From the NCBI GenBank assembly GCA_942490945.1, contig CALNYZ010000044.1:434001-498000 (forward strand): a DNA stretch of 64,000 bases, in the 5' to 3' direction. Below the pieces are notes generated by a model, which was not told the DNA's origin, searched no databases, and was given only the letters and a program-made list of their open reading frames with translations. Below are positions 54,402 through 63,680 of this stretch, in pieces. The DNA is from CALNYZ01 sp942490945 (GTDB taxonomy: Bacteria; Pseudomonadota; Gammaproteobacteria; UBA6429; Thiohalophilaceae). The stretch's first letter is position 1, and every line of letters begins with the position of its first letter. The position numbers and the translations under genes are program-made.

Positions 54402-55625
54402 CTAATTGAAACCCGCCATTTGCATGACTATCAGTAATGTACTCATTATAAATCCGGCAACGGGCACCCACACCGGTACGGAAAAATTTACATCAACATG
54501 TCGGTCGATATGTTTTAAACGTATTAGTGCAAAATTAATCAGGACGAATATCACTAATGTAATAAAGCTGGTCAATCTGGCCAGGTCGATAAGTGGCAGC
54601 GTTAGCACAGCAATTAAGACCAGAACAGAAATCAATATGGTAGCGATAACAGGAGTGTGCGTTACCGGATTGACCCGGCCTATCCATGCCGGTATCCATT
54701 TTTGCTGACTCATGCCGTACAAGATTCGTGAGGCCATAATGAGCTGTACCAGTGCGCCATTAAGCAAGGATAACAGGCTGATTATATGGATGACCGTTGC
54801 GGCTTCACCGGTTTGTTGCCGATAAAGATCCGCCAACGGTGCAGCACTATTGACAACGCTGGCAGATGACATAACGGATACGTAGACTAATGCAACGATG
54901 ATATATAACAGCGTGGTAACAATCAGTGCGATTATAATGGCTCGAGGCAAATTTCTGGTTGGCTCGCGCACCTCTTCTGCCACATTCACCATATCTTCAA
55001 ATCCAATGAAGGCATAAAACGCAATAAAAGCACCAAGCATAATTCCTTGCCAGCTCTGGTATGACAAATCCGGTATATAGGTCGAATAGTCAGTAACAAG
55101 ACCGGCCAAACCACTACGACCAACCCAGATGATAATTAACAGACCCATGATTTCAATTACGGTGATAGCCGCCGCCAACCAGACTGACTGACTGATTCCC
55201 CAGGCCACGATTACCGTCAGCACAATAACACTACAGATCAACGTCGGCACTTGCGGTACCTGAATAAAATCATTCAGATAACCATAAAAGCCGTGAATCA
55301 TTACTGCAGTTGATACCAGGCCAATTATCGTGACGCTCAGGCCTGTCAGAATACTTAACCAGCGCCAATTAAATGCTTGGTCGATATAAACTGCCTCACC
55401 TGCACTTTTTGGATAGCGCGCAACGAGTTCTGCATAGGAAAAGGCGGAAAGCCCCGCAATCACCGCGGCAACCAGGAAGGCAAGCGGAGTATAGCGATTG
55501 GCATCGGCAAAGACATGGCCGATCAATACGTATATGCCAGCACCTAATATTGTCCCCACGCCATAGAATGTAACCAGAGCAAGTGATAAATTGCGTTTTA
55601 GTTGCGGTGTTGTTGAGTTAGTCAT
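54402..55625 (-). CDS. APC-family amino acid/polyamine permease
   Basis: A 407-residue protein with about twelve helices and APC-superfamily motifs: YGVGTILGAGIYVLIG at helix 1, AFSYAELVARYPKSAGEAVY and FYAFIGFEDMVNVAEEVREP. Substrate unknown (amino acid or polyamine). It is divergent to the SRPBCC gene. Confidence 0.9.
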   Translation of the reverse strand: MTNSTTPQLKRNLSLALVTFYGVGTILGAGIYVLIGHVFADANRYTPLAFLVAAVIAGLSAFSYAELVARYPKSAGEAVYIDQAFNWRWLSILTGLSVTIIGLVSTAVMIHGFYGYLNDFIQVPQVPTLICSVIVLTVIVAWGISQSVWLAAAITVIEIMGLLIIIWVGRSGLAGLVTDYSTYIPDLSYQSWQGIMLGAFIAFYAFIGFEDMVNVAEEVREPTRNLPRAIIIALIVTTLLYIIVALVYVSVMSSASVVNSAAPLADLYRQQTGEAATVIHIISLLSLLNGALVQLIMASRILYGMSQQKWIPAWIGRVNPVTHTPVIATILISVLVLIAVLTLPLIDLARLTSFITLVIFVLINFALIRLKHIDRHVDVNFSVPVWVPVAGFIMSTLLIVMQMAGFN

Positions 55626-55661
55626 TTTTTATACCGGTCACAGAGCTCGTTATATGCGTCC

Positions 55662-56243
55662 ATGAATAATTTTAATTTGAATTCAGGCTTTTCTTTCGCA
55701 TTGATATTTTTTTCGTGCTGCAATCTCGCGTACGGTTTCGAAATACTGAAACAACATGTCGACGAGATAGATGACCACTTTGTAATGAATCTTGAAGTTC
55801 GGCTTGCGGTCGATTACAAGACAGCGTATCGCATTATGACAGATTTCGATAATATCACCGCATTAAACGACACCATTAAACTGAGCGAACATCTGATAAA
55901 TAATGGTCGTTTGCATTATGTACATATTGAAAGCGAAGGTTGCGTGTTATTTTATTGTAAACGCGTAATCCAGTATCTGCATGTAAAAGAAATTGGTCAT
56001 GGCTATATAATGGCAAGCACGGATGTGAACAAAAGTAATCTGGCTTTTGGCAGCGACTTTTTTCATTTGCAGGATGAAGGCAAAACAGTACGCCTGCAAT
56101 ACAGCCAGGACATGCAGCCGGGATTCTGGATACCACCATTAATAGGTGGCTGGCTTGTTAAAAGCCGATTATTAAAAGAGGCGATTAAAACTGCACAGGG
56201 TATCGAGCGACTTGCGCTTGAAGAGCAGGCCAATATTAATTAA
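55662..56243 (+). CDS. SRPBCC (START-like) secreted protein
   Basis: A 193-residue protein with a hydrophobic start, probably a signal peptide (FALIFFSCCNLAYG), and a polyketide-cyclase/START-like lipid-binding fold (HFVMNLEVRLAVDYKTAYRI, LQYSQDMQPGFWIPPLIGGW). The end resembles coenzyme-Q-binding SRPBCC proteins that ferry hydrophobic molecules, but function is unknown. A strong terminator follows. Confidence 0.8.
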   Translation: MNNFNLNSGFSFALIFFSCCNLAYGFEILKQHVDEIDDHFVMNLEVRLAVDYKTAYRIMTDFDNITALNDTIKLSEHLINNGRLHYVHIESEGCVLFYCKRVIQYLHVKEIGHGYIMASTDVNKSNLAFGSDFFHLQDEGKTVRLQYSQDMQPGFWIPPLIGGWLVKSRLLKEAIKTAQGIERLALEEQANIN

Positions 56244-56246
56244 AAA

Positions 56247-56285
56247 ACAAAGGGGCATAAAGCCTGCCCCTTTGTCTGCTTTTTG
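56247..56285 (+). terminator. Rho-independent terminator after the SRPBCC gene
   Basis: A 10-base perfect stem ACAAAGGGGC/GCCCCTTTGT with a 9-base loop, then CTGCTTTTT. It starts just after the stop codon. Confidence 0.9.
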
Positions 56286-56322
56286 CCTGGCTTACTTTGT
56301 CACAGCTGCCATGCAGTAAACT

Positions 56323-56380
56323 GTTAATTTATTTATCTCTTAATTATCCCTTAATTTATCTCTTATTTATCCCTTAATTA
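56323..56380. repeat. AT-rich tandem repeat of 11-16-base units
   Basis: About five units based on TTAATTTATCTC and TTAATTATCCC lie directly before the stop codon of the minus-strand Cys-rich lipoprotein gene, in its 3' untranslated region. Confidence 0.8.
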
Positions 56381-57421
56381 TCAAGGACACGCCAGGGTCT
56401 TATTAGTGTTCTCGGATGGTTGCCAGCACAAACCACTGATCGCCGTACCCGCTGGACAGGCAGTCAGAACAAAACCACGACAGTGGCCGCCTTCTGCGGA
56501 CAGGGTATCGCAGACACCGGTAACAGCACAATCTGCATCGCTACGACATGACTGTCCTTCACAATTACCACACGAGGCACCATCGACCGTCTGACCACAG
56601 GCGGTACAAAAATTCACACCGGGTTGTGAAATACATACCGGCGCGCCACTGACACACTCAATTGTTCCGGGTGCTGTCCAGCCTGCGCCCCGTCCGTCAC
56701 ATTGGGTTGGATGTGTGGTGCAAGCATTGCCTTCTCCCGCACAGGCCGGTGTTGCGGGTGGGGTACCACTGCCGCCACTACTCGGTGCACCAACAATAAT
56801 ATTGCCACTCGGTCGTGTCAGGGTAAGTGTTGCCACCTGGGTTTGGGCCACGCCGCGACCAAAATTTCCCGCGCGTGCGCGAAGTCGAATGGTCGCGCCA
56901 CCCAATTGCGGACGGTCTGCCGGACAATATCCGGAAACCGTGTGCAATCTCGGTACGATGGTGAGGCGCTTTATTAAGGTAATGCGCGTGGTGGCAGACG
57001 GACTGGAATCCGGCAAGCCATTAATATCTCCGGTAACCGTGACCGCTGGTGCTCGCGTGTAACTCGGTGGTGCTGGTGGACGTCCATCACGTCCCATCGG
57101 TACGGCGGAACACATCGGCTCTACTGTTATGTTATCGAGCTGCACAAACTTCACACCCTGCGGATCATCAGCACTGACGGTAATCATGATTGACGGTTCT
57201 ACCCAGGCTGTACGTGCACTGTTTGTCACGATGAAATCACCCGGGTGCGGGTCTTTCACGTAAACATCGGCAACCAGCAAGCGCACGGTGGGAGGTGAAA
57301 CATCTGATCGGTTGACCGGTACGGTTTGACCGAACAGGGCATCAATAATTGTATCGCAACCGGACAACACAACGGCGGACAACAAAAGAAATGAAATGAA
57401 TACTCGACGAGTTGATAACAT
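56381..57421 (-). CDS. Cys-rich lipoprotein
   Basis: 346 residues from the ATG at 57421, 6 bases after a GGAGG site; a start 33 bases earlier is less likely. The signal peptide ends in a lipobox (VLSGC). The middle (about 50-210) has a beta-sandwich-like pattern. The last 120 residues hold 16 cysteines in small-loop spacing (for example GNCEGQSCRSDADC), so this region should be disulfide-bonded. It resembles Cys-rich surface proteins of Myxococcota and other bacteria, but no family is recognised. Confidence 0.7.
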   Translation of the reverse strand: MLSTRRVFISFLLLSAVVLSGCDTIIDALFGQTVPVNRSDVSPPTVRLLVADVYVKDPHPGDFIVTNSARTAWVEPSIMITVSADDPQGVKFVQLDNITVEPMCSAVPMGRDGRPPAPPSYTRAPAVTVTGDINGLPDSSPSATTRITLIKRLTIVPRLHTVSGYCPADRPQLGGATIRLRARAGNFGRGVAQTQVATLTLTRPSGNIIVGAPSSGGSGTPPATPACAGEGNACTTHPTQCDGRGAGWTAPGTIECVSGAPVCISQPGVNFCTACGQTVDGASCGNCEGQSCRSDADCAVTGVCDTLSAEGGHCRGFVLTACPAGTAISGLCWQPSENTNKTLACP

Positions 57422-57492
57422 ACATACCTCCCTGGTACTTGATGTTCCTGACAACCCGGAACAGTGTGTTGTTATTTATTTTTTTAATAAAA

Positions 57493-57936
57493 TCAGTGAT
57501 TGGAAAGCATTTGCTTCCAGAGAATTATTTCCGATTCGCTCATAAGCGCAAGCCCATGCCGGATTGCATCACAGGTTTGTTGCTTGTCAGTTTTTGCATA
57601 AAAATCCACGCCATCCCGGTGTTCTGATTCAAAGGTATCAATAAGTTGTTTTTGTGCCGCGGGAGCTAAACCTGATTCCCTGATCAGGCGCAGGGTTTGG
57701 TCACGAAAGGCGTGGCGCTCCTTAAAATTACAAACTTCAGCTCCGCCCATAATATTGCCACGGCCGGCAAACTCCGGTAACAAATCATCAAGCGTGGCCG
57801 CGGCCACTGTACGCGAACCTAACAGCAGTAATGAAACCAGCAGCCAAACAGACACGCGAGAATCCGTACTGAAGACCCGGGCTTGCGCGTGCGAATTTTT
57901 CGAATCGGTAAGGCAGTTCTTATGGCTGTTATTCAT
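57493..57936 (-). CDS. Hypothetical secreted protein
   Basis: 147 residues from the ATG at 57936 (AGGGATC site 7 bases upstream; a GTG one codon earlier is also open). A hydrophobic segment (VWLLVSLLLLGSRTVAAA) ends in a signal-peptidase site. The mature part has two Cys (VCNF and TCDA) and a helical domain. No known family. It follows the Rieske-like gene by 23 bases and likely shares its transcript. Confidence 0.65.
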   Translation of the reverse strand: MNNSHKNCLTDSKNSHAQARVFSTDSRVSVWLLVSLLLLGSRTVAAATLDDLLPEFAGRGNIMGGAEVCNFKERHAFRDQTLRLIRESGLAPAAQKQLIDTFESEHRDGVDFYAKTDKQQTCDAIRHGLALMSESEIILWKQMLSNH

Positions 57937-57959
57937 CACGATCCCTGCTGAATAAACAT

Positions 57960-58532
57960 TTACATACCTCGATTATATACCATCACCTGATTTTTACTTT
58001 TCCATTTTACTTCAGGAACGCGTAAATTTTGTTCATGCGGGTAACCATCATGCCTGAATACCCGACCGCTTGTATCCCAGACCCGCTTGTCGAGCGGTTC
58101 CCAAAAGTAGGTTTTATCATGCAGAATTTCTGCAATTAGTCCGGCTGTATTACTGTATTTTTCTTCGCCGCCAAACCTGACGATTGCGCGTGATGTCCAA
58201 GGTAGAAAAATGAAAAATTCTTCGTTCACAGACCGCCAGGTATTTCTTGCCGCTTCGGGCTGACGATCAGATGTTGAATCAGGGTCTTGCAACAAACCGG
58301 TAAATTGCAAAATATCCTGTTTGTCTTTCAGCTTGCGTTTGTAAATCCAGACGCGCGGAAATTTTTTTAATGTGCCATTCTGCATATTGCCAACATCATA
58401 TGTACTCCACTCACTATCATCGGTTTTGTCACTGGTTGATAAACTTGAGATAAAAGGGAAGCTGGCGAAACCTATGCCAACAAGGATTAATAATTTGACC
58501 AGACCACGATAAATTATACGGTAATTCTGCAC
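57960..58532 (-). CDS. Rieske-like protein lacking all cluster ligands
   Basis: 190 residues from a GTG 2 bases after the ycgL stop. A membrane anchor (about 10-30) leads into a region that aligns by eye with PetA, the Rieske subunit of cytochrome bc1: YDVGNMQNGTLKKFPRVWIY (PetA VDISKLEPGQ... VWVLRR), LQDPDSTSDRQPEAARNTWR (PetA LRDPDSEVSQQPDYAKNATR) and WDTSGRVF then NLRVPEVK (PetA FDLAGRVY, NLEVP). Where PetA has its CTHLGC and CPCHG ligands this protein has PWTSRAIV and WEPLD, so no [2Fe-2S] cluster can be bound. Function unknown; perhaps a structural or regulatory relative. Homology is inferred from motif comparison alone. Confidence 0.65.
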   Translation of the reverse strand: MQNYRIIYRGLVKLLILVGIGFASFPFISSLSTSDKTDDSEWSTYDVGNMQNGTLKKFPRVWIYKRKLKDKQDILQFTGLLQDPDSTSDRQPEAARNTWRSVNEEFFIFLPWTSRAIVRFGGEEKYSNTAGLIAEILHDKTYFWEPLDKRVWDTSGRVFRHDGYPHEQNLRVPEVKWKSKNQVMVYNRGM

Positions 58533-58534
58533 GC

Positions 58535-58828
58535 CTAGAATGAATCAGATGGATCTGACAACATGCTGCTGTCTTTTCGTAGCAGTTCGTTAGGTGGTAA
58601 TTGAATAAAGTAACCCTTTTCATTTATTGCTTTGATAACATCTTTCACATCAACTCGGGCCAGTTTTTTATCCGGCGTCAGAATCAGGTTGATGACCTTG
58701 GTCAACTCTCCTGTCGTCTGCAATAACCCGGCAGGAAGTGTTTTCAGTAACTCTTCTTCATTTCCGGTATCGGGAACATAAAGATACATCTCATCTTTTT
58801 TGCTGCAACGATATATTACGCATTCCAT
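58535..58828 (-). CDS. ycgL: YcgL-domain protein
   Basis: A 97-residue protein with the YcgL signatures CVIYRCSKKDEMYLYVP and LARVDVKDVIKAINEKGYFI and LPP. The fold is small alpha/beta; function unknown, common in gammaproteobacteria. It leads a three-gene minus-strand run with the Rieske-like and secreted proteins. Confidence 0.88.
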   Translation of the reverse strand: MECVIYRCSKKDEMYLYVPDTGNEEELLKTLPAGLLQTTGELTKVINLILTPDKKLARVDVKDVIKAINEKGYFIQLPPNELLRKDSSMLSDPSDSF

Positions 58829-59014
58829 AATAAATTACTATACCTTAAAAATTTTCAAGAGCACTACATATAAATATTATTCTACAACAAACTACCAGAA
58901 TTCATACATGCAATATATAGCATTTACTGCATCAGACTCTTGTGTTTATTCGATATCATGTTTACTGATTTATATCGATTCATTCAAACAATTATAAAGC
59001 ACAAACTATACAAT

Positions 59015-59392
59015 TTATTCTCGCAGACTAATTCTATTTTTATTTGCTCGCAACCATTTATATAGCTCTGCTGCTAACAACAGCGTCAGTGCGGGGAAAA
59101 ATGTATTCAGCCATTGCGTGAGACTGACAGGAGTTAAATCAAGTATTTCGCGCAGACCCGGCGTGTACATAGCCGCTATATGCAAGGCCTGTGCTGCTAA
59201 TGTACCGAAGAGCAACAATGGATTGCGTAGCGGATTATGAAGAAAAATGGAAATGTGTTGCGCAACAGGCAAGCGATTTGAACCATACGTGTGCAAACGT
59301 TGTTGCACCTCGGATGAAGTCAGGCCATTCGTACTGGACTGAAAATTTTTTACGACATTTTCTGCCTCAATGCTGTGTGTCGCTGTATGCAT
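59015..59392 (-). pseudogene. Core-deleted P-type cation ATPase remnant
   Basis: A 125-residue frame. Residues about 5-42 match the N-terminal cation-ATPase domain (NGLTSSEVQQRLHTYGSNRLP). They run directly into the last membrane helices of the cation-ATPase C-terminal domain (NPLLLFGTLAAQALHIAAMY, SLTQWLNTFFPALTLLLAAE). The actuator, phosphorylation (DKTG) and nucleotide domains, about 700 residues, are gone without a stop or frameshift. It cannot pump ions. It may be an in-frame deletion relic or a small membrane protein kept for another role. Confidence 0.72.
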
Positions 59393-59553
59393 AAATTACC
59401 TACATATATAATAGTTACATGCGAGATTTAAAAGGCTTGGTCGATTTATAAAATAAAATGGTTACTATTAATAAAAGATGTGACGTTGATTAAAAGTAAA
59501 AATTGTTAGCCAGGAATATTTCTGGCATCACTATATTCACCTGTCATAATTTA

Positions 59554-60735
59554 TCAGTTCTTTCGTAAACTGTAACGCAGCACCAGAAAACCAACAATAC
59601 CAGAGATCAGTGAACCAAAAATTATTCCCAGGCGTTCATCGAAAATCTGGTTTATTCCTGATTCTTCAAATGCGAGTGAACCGATAAACAAGCTCATGGT
59701 AAAGCCAACCCCGCACAAGAGTGCCGTACCATACAAGGTAGCAAAAGACATGCCTGCCGGTAATGCACTCCACTTCATTTTGATTACCAGCCAGCAAAAA
59801 CCAAACACACCTACCTGCTTGCCAATAAACAGGCCTGCTGCAATACCCAATGGCACGGGATGAAATGCATGTTCGACACCAATGCCGGTCAGATTTATCC
59901 CTGCATTGGCAAACGCAAATACGGGTAAAATAAAATACGCCACAACCGGGTGTAAATCCTGTTCCATACTCTTTAATGGTGAGTGGTCTTTTTTGGATTT
60001 TGCCCGCATCGGAATGAACATTGCCAGTATCACTCCTGCCAATGTTGCATGAATTCCGGACTTCAACATGGCAACCCACATTATCAGACCAATCATGATG
60101 TAAACACTTTTTGACTCGACATTCTTTTTATTCAGCCAAAAGAGTACCGGAAGGCAACAGGCGACAATGATAAGAGCGGTAGATGATATTTTGGCGGTAT
60201 AGAATAAAGCAATTATTAGTATCGCACCTACATCATCAAAAATTGCCAGTGACGTGAGAAAAATCTTCACGCTGGTCGGCACACGTGAACCTAACAATGC
60301 CAATATACCCAGCGCAAAAGCAATATCTGTTGCGGTGGGTATCGCCCAGCCTTGCAAGACACTCTGATTACCATAGTTAAAATAAATGTATATTAATGCC
60401 GGTACCACCATGCCACCAATAGCACCCACACCGGGCAGAATGATGTTACGGATATCTGATAGTTCACCTTCTAATAGTTCACGCTTTAACTCCAGCCCAA
60501 CCAAAAAGAAAAATACCGCCATCAGGCCATCATTAATCCACAACAATAGCGGCTTGGCTATATGCAAAACACCTATTCTTATCTCAACCGGTGTATCAAT
60601 TAATAACGCGTAGTATGCCTGTAGTGGTGTATTTGCCAACACGATAGCAATTGCAGCAGCCAGCATCAGAATAATGCCAGCTGACGATTCCAGCTTGAAG
60701 AATTTTTGTACGTAGGATTCTATTGGACTATTCAT
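59554..60735 (-). CDS. nhaA: Na+/H+ antiporter NhaA
   Basis: A 393-residue protein, normal length for NhaA, with about eleven helices. The ion-binding Asp pair is in SLAIFDDVGAILIIA, and the pH-sensor region and TATDIAFALGILALLGSR are present. It exports Na+ in exchange for protons and fits a marine or saline life, together with the sodium-driven TRAP system. Confidence 0.95.
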   Translation of the reverse strand: MNSPIESYVQKFFKLESSAGIILMLAAAIAIVLANTPLQAYYALLIDTPVEIRIGVLHIAKPLLLWINDGLMAVFFFLVGLELKRELLEGELSDIRNIILPGVGAIGGMVVPALIYIYFNYGNQSVLQGWAIPTATDIAFALGILALLGSRVPTSVKIFLTSLAIFDDVGAILIIALFYTAKISSTALIIVACCLPVLFWLNKKNVESKSVYIMIGLIMWVAMLKSGIHATLAGVILAMFIPMRAKSKKDHSPLKSMEQDLHPVVAYFILPVFAFANAGINLTGIGVEHAFHPVPLGIAAGLFIGKQVGVFGFCWLVIKMKWSALPAGMSFATLYGTALLCGVGFTMSLFIGSLAFEESGINQIFDERLGIIFGSLISGIVGFLVLRYSLRKN

Positions 60736-61102
60736 GAATCTTGATTACATGATGTGTTTACGAAAAGGGTTTGCGTATTTACAGCCAATATACCAATGCT
60801 CTATACCATATACAATAATTTTTGCCGGCATCAGGGTTACGCTCAGTATGACACAAGTAATCGTATGGTTATTTATGATTTGTATATTTACCGGAATGCT
60901 GTTGCAGTCTTTTTTAAACAATTACGCCGTCAAAAAGATTTGATTTATGCATACCTGGTTTTCGGCACTGCAGCATAGTACTGGATAAAATTTTGATAAT
61001 ATCCAGCGTTTCGAAAACCCGGACGTTTTCAATGATTGAAAGGAAGATAGCAACACTTTTGCACAGATAAAACAGATTCAGTATCTGTCGGGCTTTCGTA
61101 CG
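60736..61102. other. Intergenic region after the nhaA start
   Basis: 367 bases; an open frame of 69 codons at 60734-60943 has no good ribosome site or family and is not called. The nhaA promoter should lie in its left part. I see nothing else that can be supported. Confidence 0.35.
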
Positions 61103-62467
61103 TTAACGTATCCAGATTGTTTTCGCATTAACGAATTCGTGTATGCCATGTCGTGACAATTCGCGACCGTATCCTGAACGCTTGGTGCCACCGAACGGTA
61201 ATCGCGCATCACTTTTCACCATACCATTGACAAATGCTGCACCGGATTGTAGCTGGCGTGCTACGGATTCACCACGTTTTGTATCCTTGGTCCAGACGCT
61301 GCCACCGAGTCCAAAGTCCGACTCATTGGCGATACGTACGGCATCTTCTTCGTCTCGCGCGCGAATCACTATGGCGACCGGGCCAAAAAATTCCTCATTG
61401 AATGCACGCATACCCGGACCGACGCGATCCAGAATCGATGGTTTGTAATAGGCTCCCGGACCGTCCACTGGTTCACAGCCAGTTACAGCGACAGCCCCAG
61501 CGGCGACTGAATCCTTGACCTGAACATGCAGTTCATCGCGCAGATCCTCGCGCGCCATCGGGCCCATGGTAGTCGATTCTTCTGCAGGGTTGCCAACCTT
61601 GAGTGCTTCGACCGCCGCCTTGAAGCGGGCAACAAAATCTTCCGCAATGGCATCAACAACAATAAAGCGTTTTGCGGCAATACAGCTTTGTCCACAATTC
61701 AGATAACGAGACGCGACCGCCTGTTGCACGGTCAGATCCAGATCGGCATCTTCCAGTACGATAAATGCGTCTGAACCGCCGAGCTCGAGTACCGATTTTT
61801 TCAGGCTGTCTCCCGCCGCAGAGGCAACCTTGCGACCAGCCGCTTCGCTGCCGGTCAGGGTGACAGCTGCCACGCGCGGGTCACGCACGACTTTTTCGAC
61901 CTGGGAAGCCCGGATCATCAGGCTACGAAACACTCCCTGCGGAAACCCGGCCTGTGTCAACACATCTTCTATCGCCAATGCGCACTCCGGAACGTTGGAA
62001 GCATGTTTGAGTAAACCGGTATTGCCAGCCATCAGTGCCGGCGCAAGAAAACGAAAAACCTGCCAAAACGGGTAGTTCCAGGGCATGACTGCCAACACCG
62101 TACCCATGGGTTGATAGACCACCAGTGAATGACTGGCATCGGATGCGATCTCTTCATCTGCCAGAAATGACCGGGCATTATCCGCATAGTATTCACAAAC
62201 ACCTGCACATTTTTCCACTTCAGCACGTGAGTCATTAATAAGTTTGCCCATTTCACGGGTGATGGTCTGGGCGTATTGCTCCTGATTTTGGCGCAACACG
62301 CCTGCTGCCTTGCGCATCAGCTTGGCGCGCGCGTCAAAGCTGGTAGCCGCCCATAGTGGCTTGACCGTTGCCGCCTCGGCCAGCGCCGCTTCAATTTGTA
62401 AGTCATCCCAGGCCGGAATTTCTTTTAATGTGTCACCTGTAGTGGGACTAACAACAGCAAAACTCAT
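61103..62467 (-). CDS. NAD(P)-dependent succinate-semialdehyde dehydrogenase family protein
   Basis: A 454-residue aldehyde dehydrogenase of the Sad/YneI type. Catalytic Glu in LELGGSDAFI, catalytic Cys in CGQSCIAAKRF, cofactor loop TGSEAAGRKVA, and the C-terminal PFGGTKRSGYGRELS. It oxidises succinate semialdehyde or similar aldehydes to acids. No partner aminotransferase lies nearby, so its true substrate is open. Confidence 0.9.
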   Translation of the reverse strand: MSFAVVSPTTGDTLKEIPAWDDLQIEAALAEAATVKPLWAATSFDARAKLMRKAAGVLRQNQEQYAQTITREMGKLINDSRAEVEKCAGVCEYYADNARSFLADEEIASDASHSLVVYQPMGTVLAVMPWNYPFWQVFRFLAPALMAGNTGLLKHASNVPECALAIEDVLTQAGFPQGVFRSLMIRASQVEKVVRDPRVAAVTLTGSEAAGRKVASAAGDSLKKSVLELGGSDAFIVLEDADLDLTVQQAVASRYLNCGQSCIAAKRFIVVDAIAEDFVARFKAAVEALKVGNPAEESTTMGPMAREDLRDELHVQVKDSVAAGAVAVTGCEPVDGPGAYYKPSILDRVGPGMRAFNEEFFGPVAIVIRARDEEDAVRIANESDFGLGGSVWTKDTKRGESVARQLQSGAAFVNGMVKSDARLPFGGTKRSGYGRELSRHGIHEFVNAKTIWIR

Positions 62468-62690
62468 AACTTCTCCTTGGTACAGAAGGGGTACAAAAGC
62501 ACATCTTCAATTGCCTGATTTATACTCGCTCGCCGGGTTTGACGGAAAATCTGGCAAAAATTCTCGACAAATATACCGACCTATTAAATCAATAGTATAG
62601 ACGGCATTTTGAAGAATGTGTTTGAATAAAGAACGGCTAGCCATGATTACAAATTAGGCTAAAATATGTGCAAATTTAAGGTGTATAAGA

Positions 62691-63680
62691 ATGGCGACAG
62701 CGACAAATAAACGCAAGATATGTGTACTGGGCGGTACCGGATTTGTCGGCCATCACCTTATTAATGAACTTGCCCGCCAGGGACATGAGGTGACAGTCAT
62801 CACCCGGCATGCCGCCGCGTACCGTAATTTGCGTGTCCTGCCAACAGTCAAACTCATCGAAGCAAATGTGCATGACATGGCCGCACTGATTGAAGCCAGC
62901 AGCGGCCACGATGTGCTGATCAACCTGGTGGCCATACTCAATGAGCCGCGCGATAACGGCAAAACCTTCCAGCACGTACATGTCGATCTGGCGCGCAAAA
63001 TTATTGAGACACGTCGTCATCATGGTATCAAACGTATTCTGCATATGAGTGCCCTGCACGCAGCAGCAGACGCTGCCAGTTATTATCTCAGCAGCAAAGG
63101 GCACGCCGAAGATTTGCTACATGCGGAAAAAGATTTTCAGGTCACCAGCTTTCGGCCCAGTGTCATTTTCGGGCCAGGCGACGGTTTGTTTAACCGCTTT
63201 GCCAGCTTGTTAAAACCCGCCAACTTTTCACTGCCCTTTTTGCCATTAGCCTGCGCGGCCTCGCGCTTTGCACCGGTGTATGTAAATGATGTGGTACAAG
63301 CCATGGTCAAGAGTATCAACATGCCGGAAACCATCGGCCAGCGTTATGATCTATGTGGTCCACAGGTTTACACGCTCAAACAAATTGTTGCCTACACCGC
63401 CAGTCTGGTTCACGCGCGTACCGTCATAATTGGTCTGGGAAAAACCTTGTCTGCGTTGATGGCCAATATTTTTCAACTTATGCCGTTTAAAAAGCCCCTG
63501 ACCCGTGACAACTATCGTTCATTACAAGTTGACAGTATTTGTGAGCAGAATGCATTGCAATCTGTATTCGGCATCACTCCTCACCACATTGAAGAAATCG
63601 TGCCGATGTATCTCACCTCACATAACTTGCAAAACAAATACGACCGACTGCGTCAGCAAGCACGTCGAGATCTGCCCTAA
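62691..63680 (+). CDS. NDUFA9-like NAD(P)-binding epimerase-family protein
   Basis: A 329-residue atypical short-chain dehydrogenase with Rossmann motif GGTGFVGHHL and a DUF2867/NDUFA9-like layout (VLINLVAILNEP, RILHMSALHAAADAASYYLS, FRPSVIFGPGDGLFNRFASL). Bacterial members are often named complex I NDUFA9-subunit family proteins; the true role is not known. Its stop is directly followed by the cca start (TAAATG). Confidence 0.88.
   Translation: MATATNKRKICVLGGTGFVGHHLINELARQGHEVTVITRHAAAYRNLRVLPTVKLIEANVHDMAALIEASSGHDVLINLVAILNEPRDNGKTFQHVHVDLARKIIETRRHHGIKRILHMSALHAAADAASYYLSSKGHAEDLLHAEKDFQVTSFRPSVIFGPGDGLFNRFASLLKPANFSLPFLPLACAASRFAPVYVNDVVQAMVKSINMPETIGQRYDLCGPQVYTLKQIVAYTASLVHARTVIIGLGKTLSALMANIFQLMPFKKPLTRDNYRSLQVDSICEQNALQSVFGITPHHIEEIVPMYLTSHNLQNKYDRLRQQARRDLP

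Noticed and set aside
60734..60943. 69-codon frame starting inside the nhaA start region
   Set aside because: Overlaps the nhaA start codon on the other strand, lacks a ribosome site; hydrophobic stretch alone is not enough.
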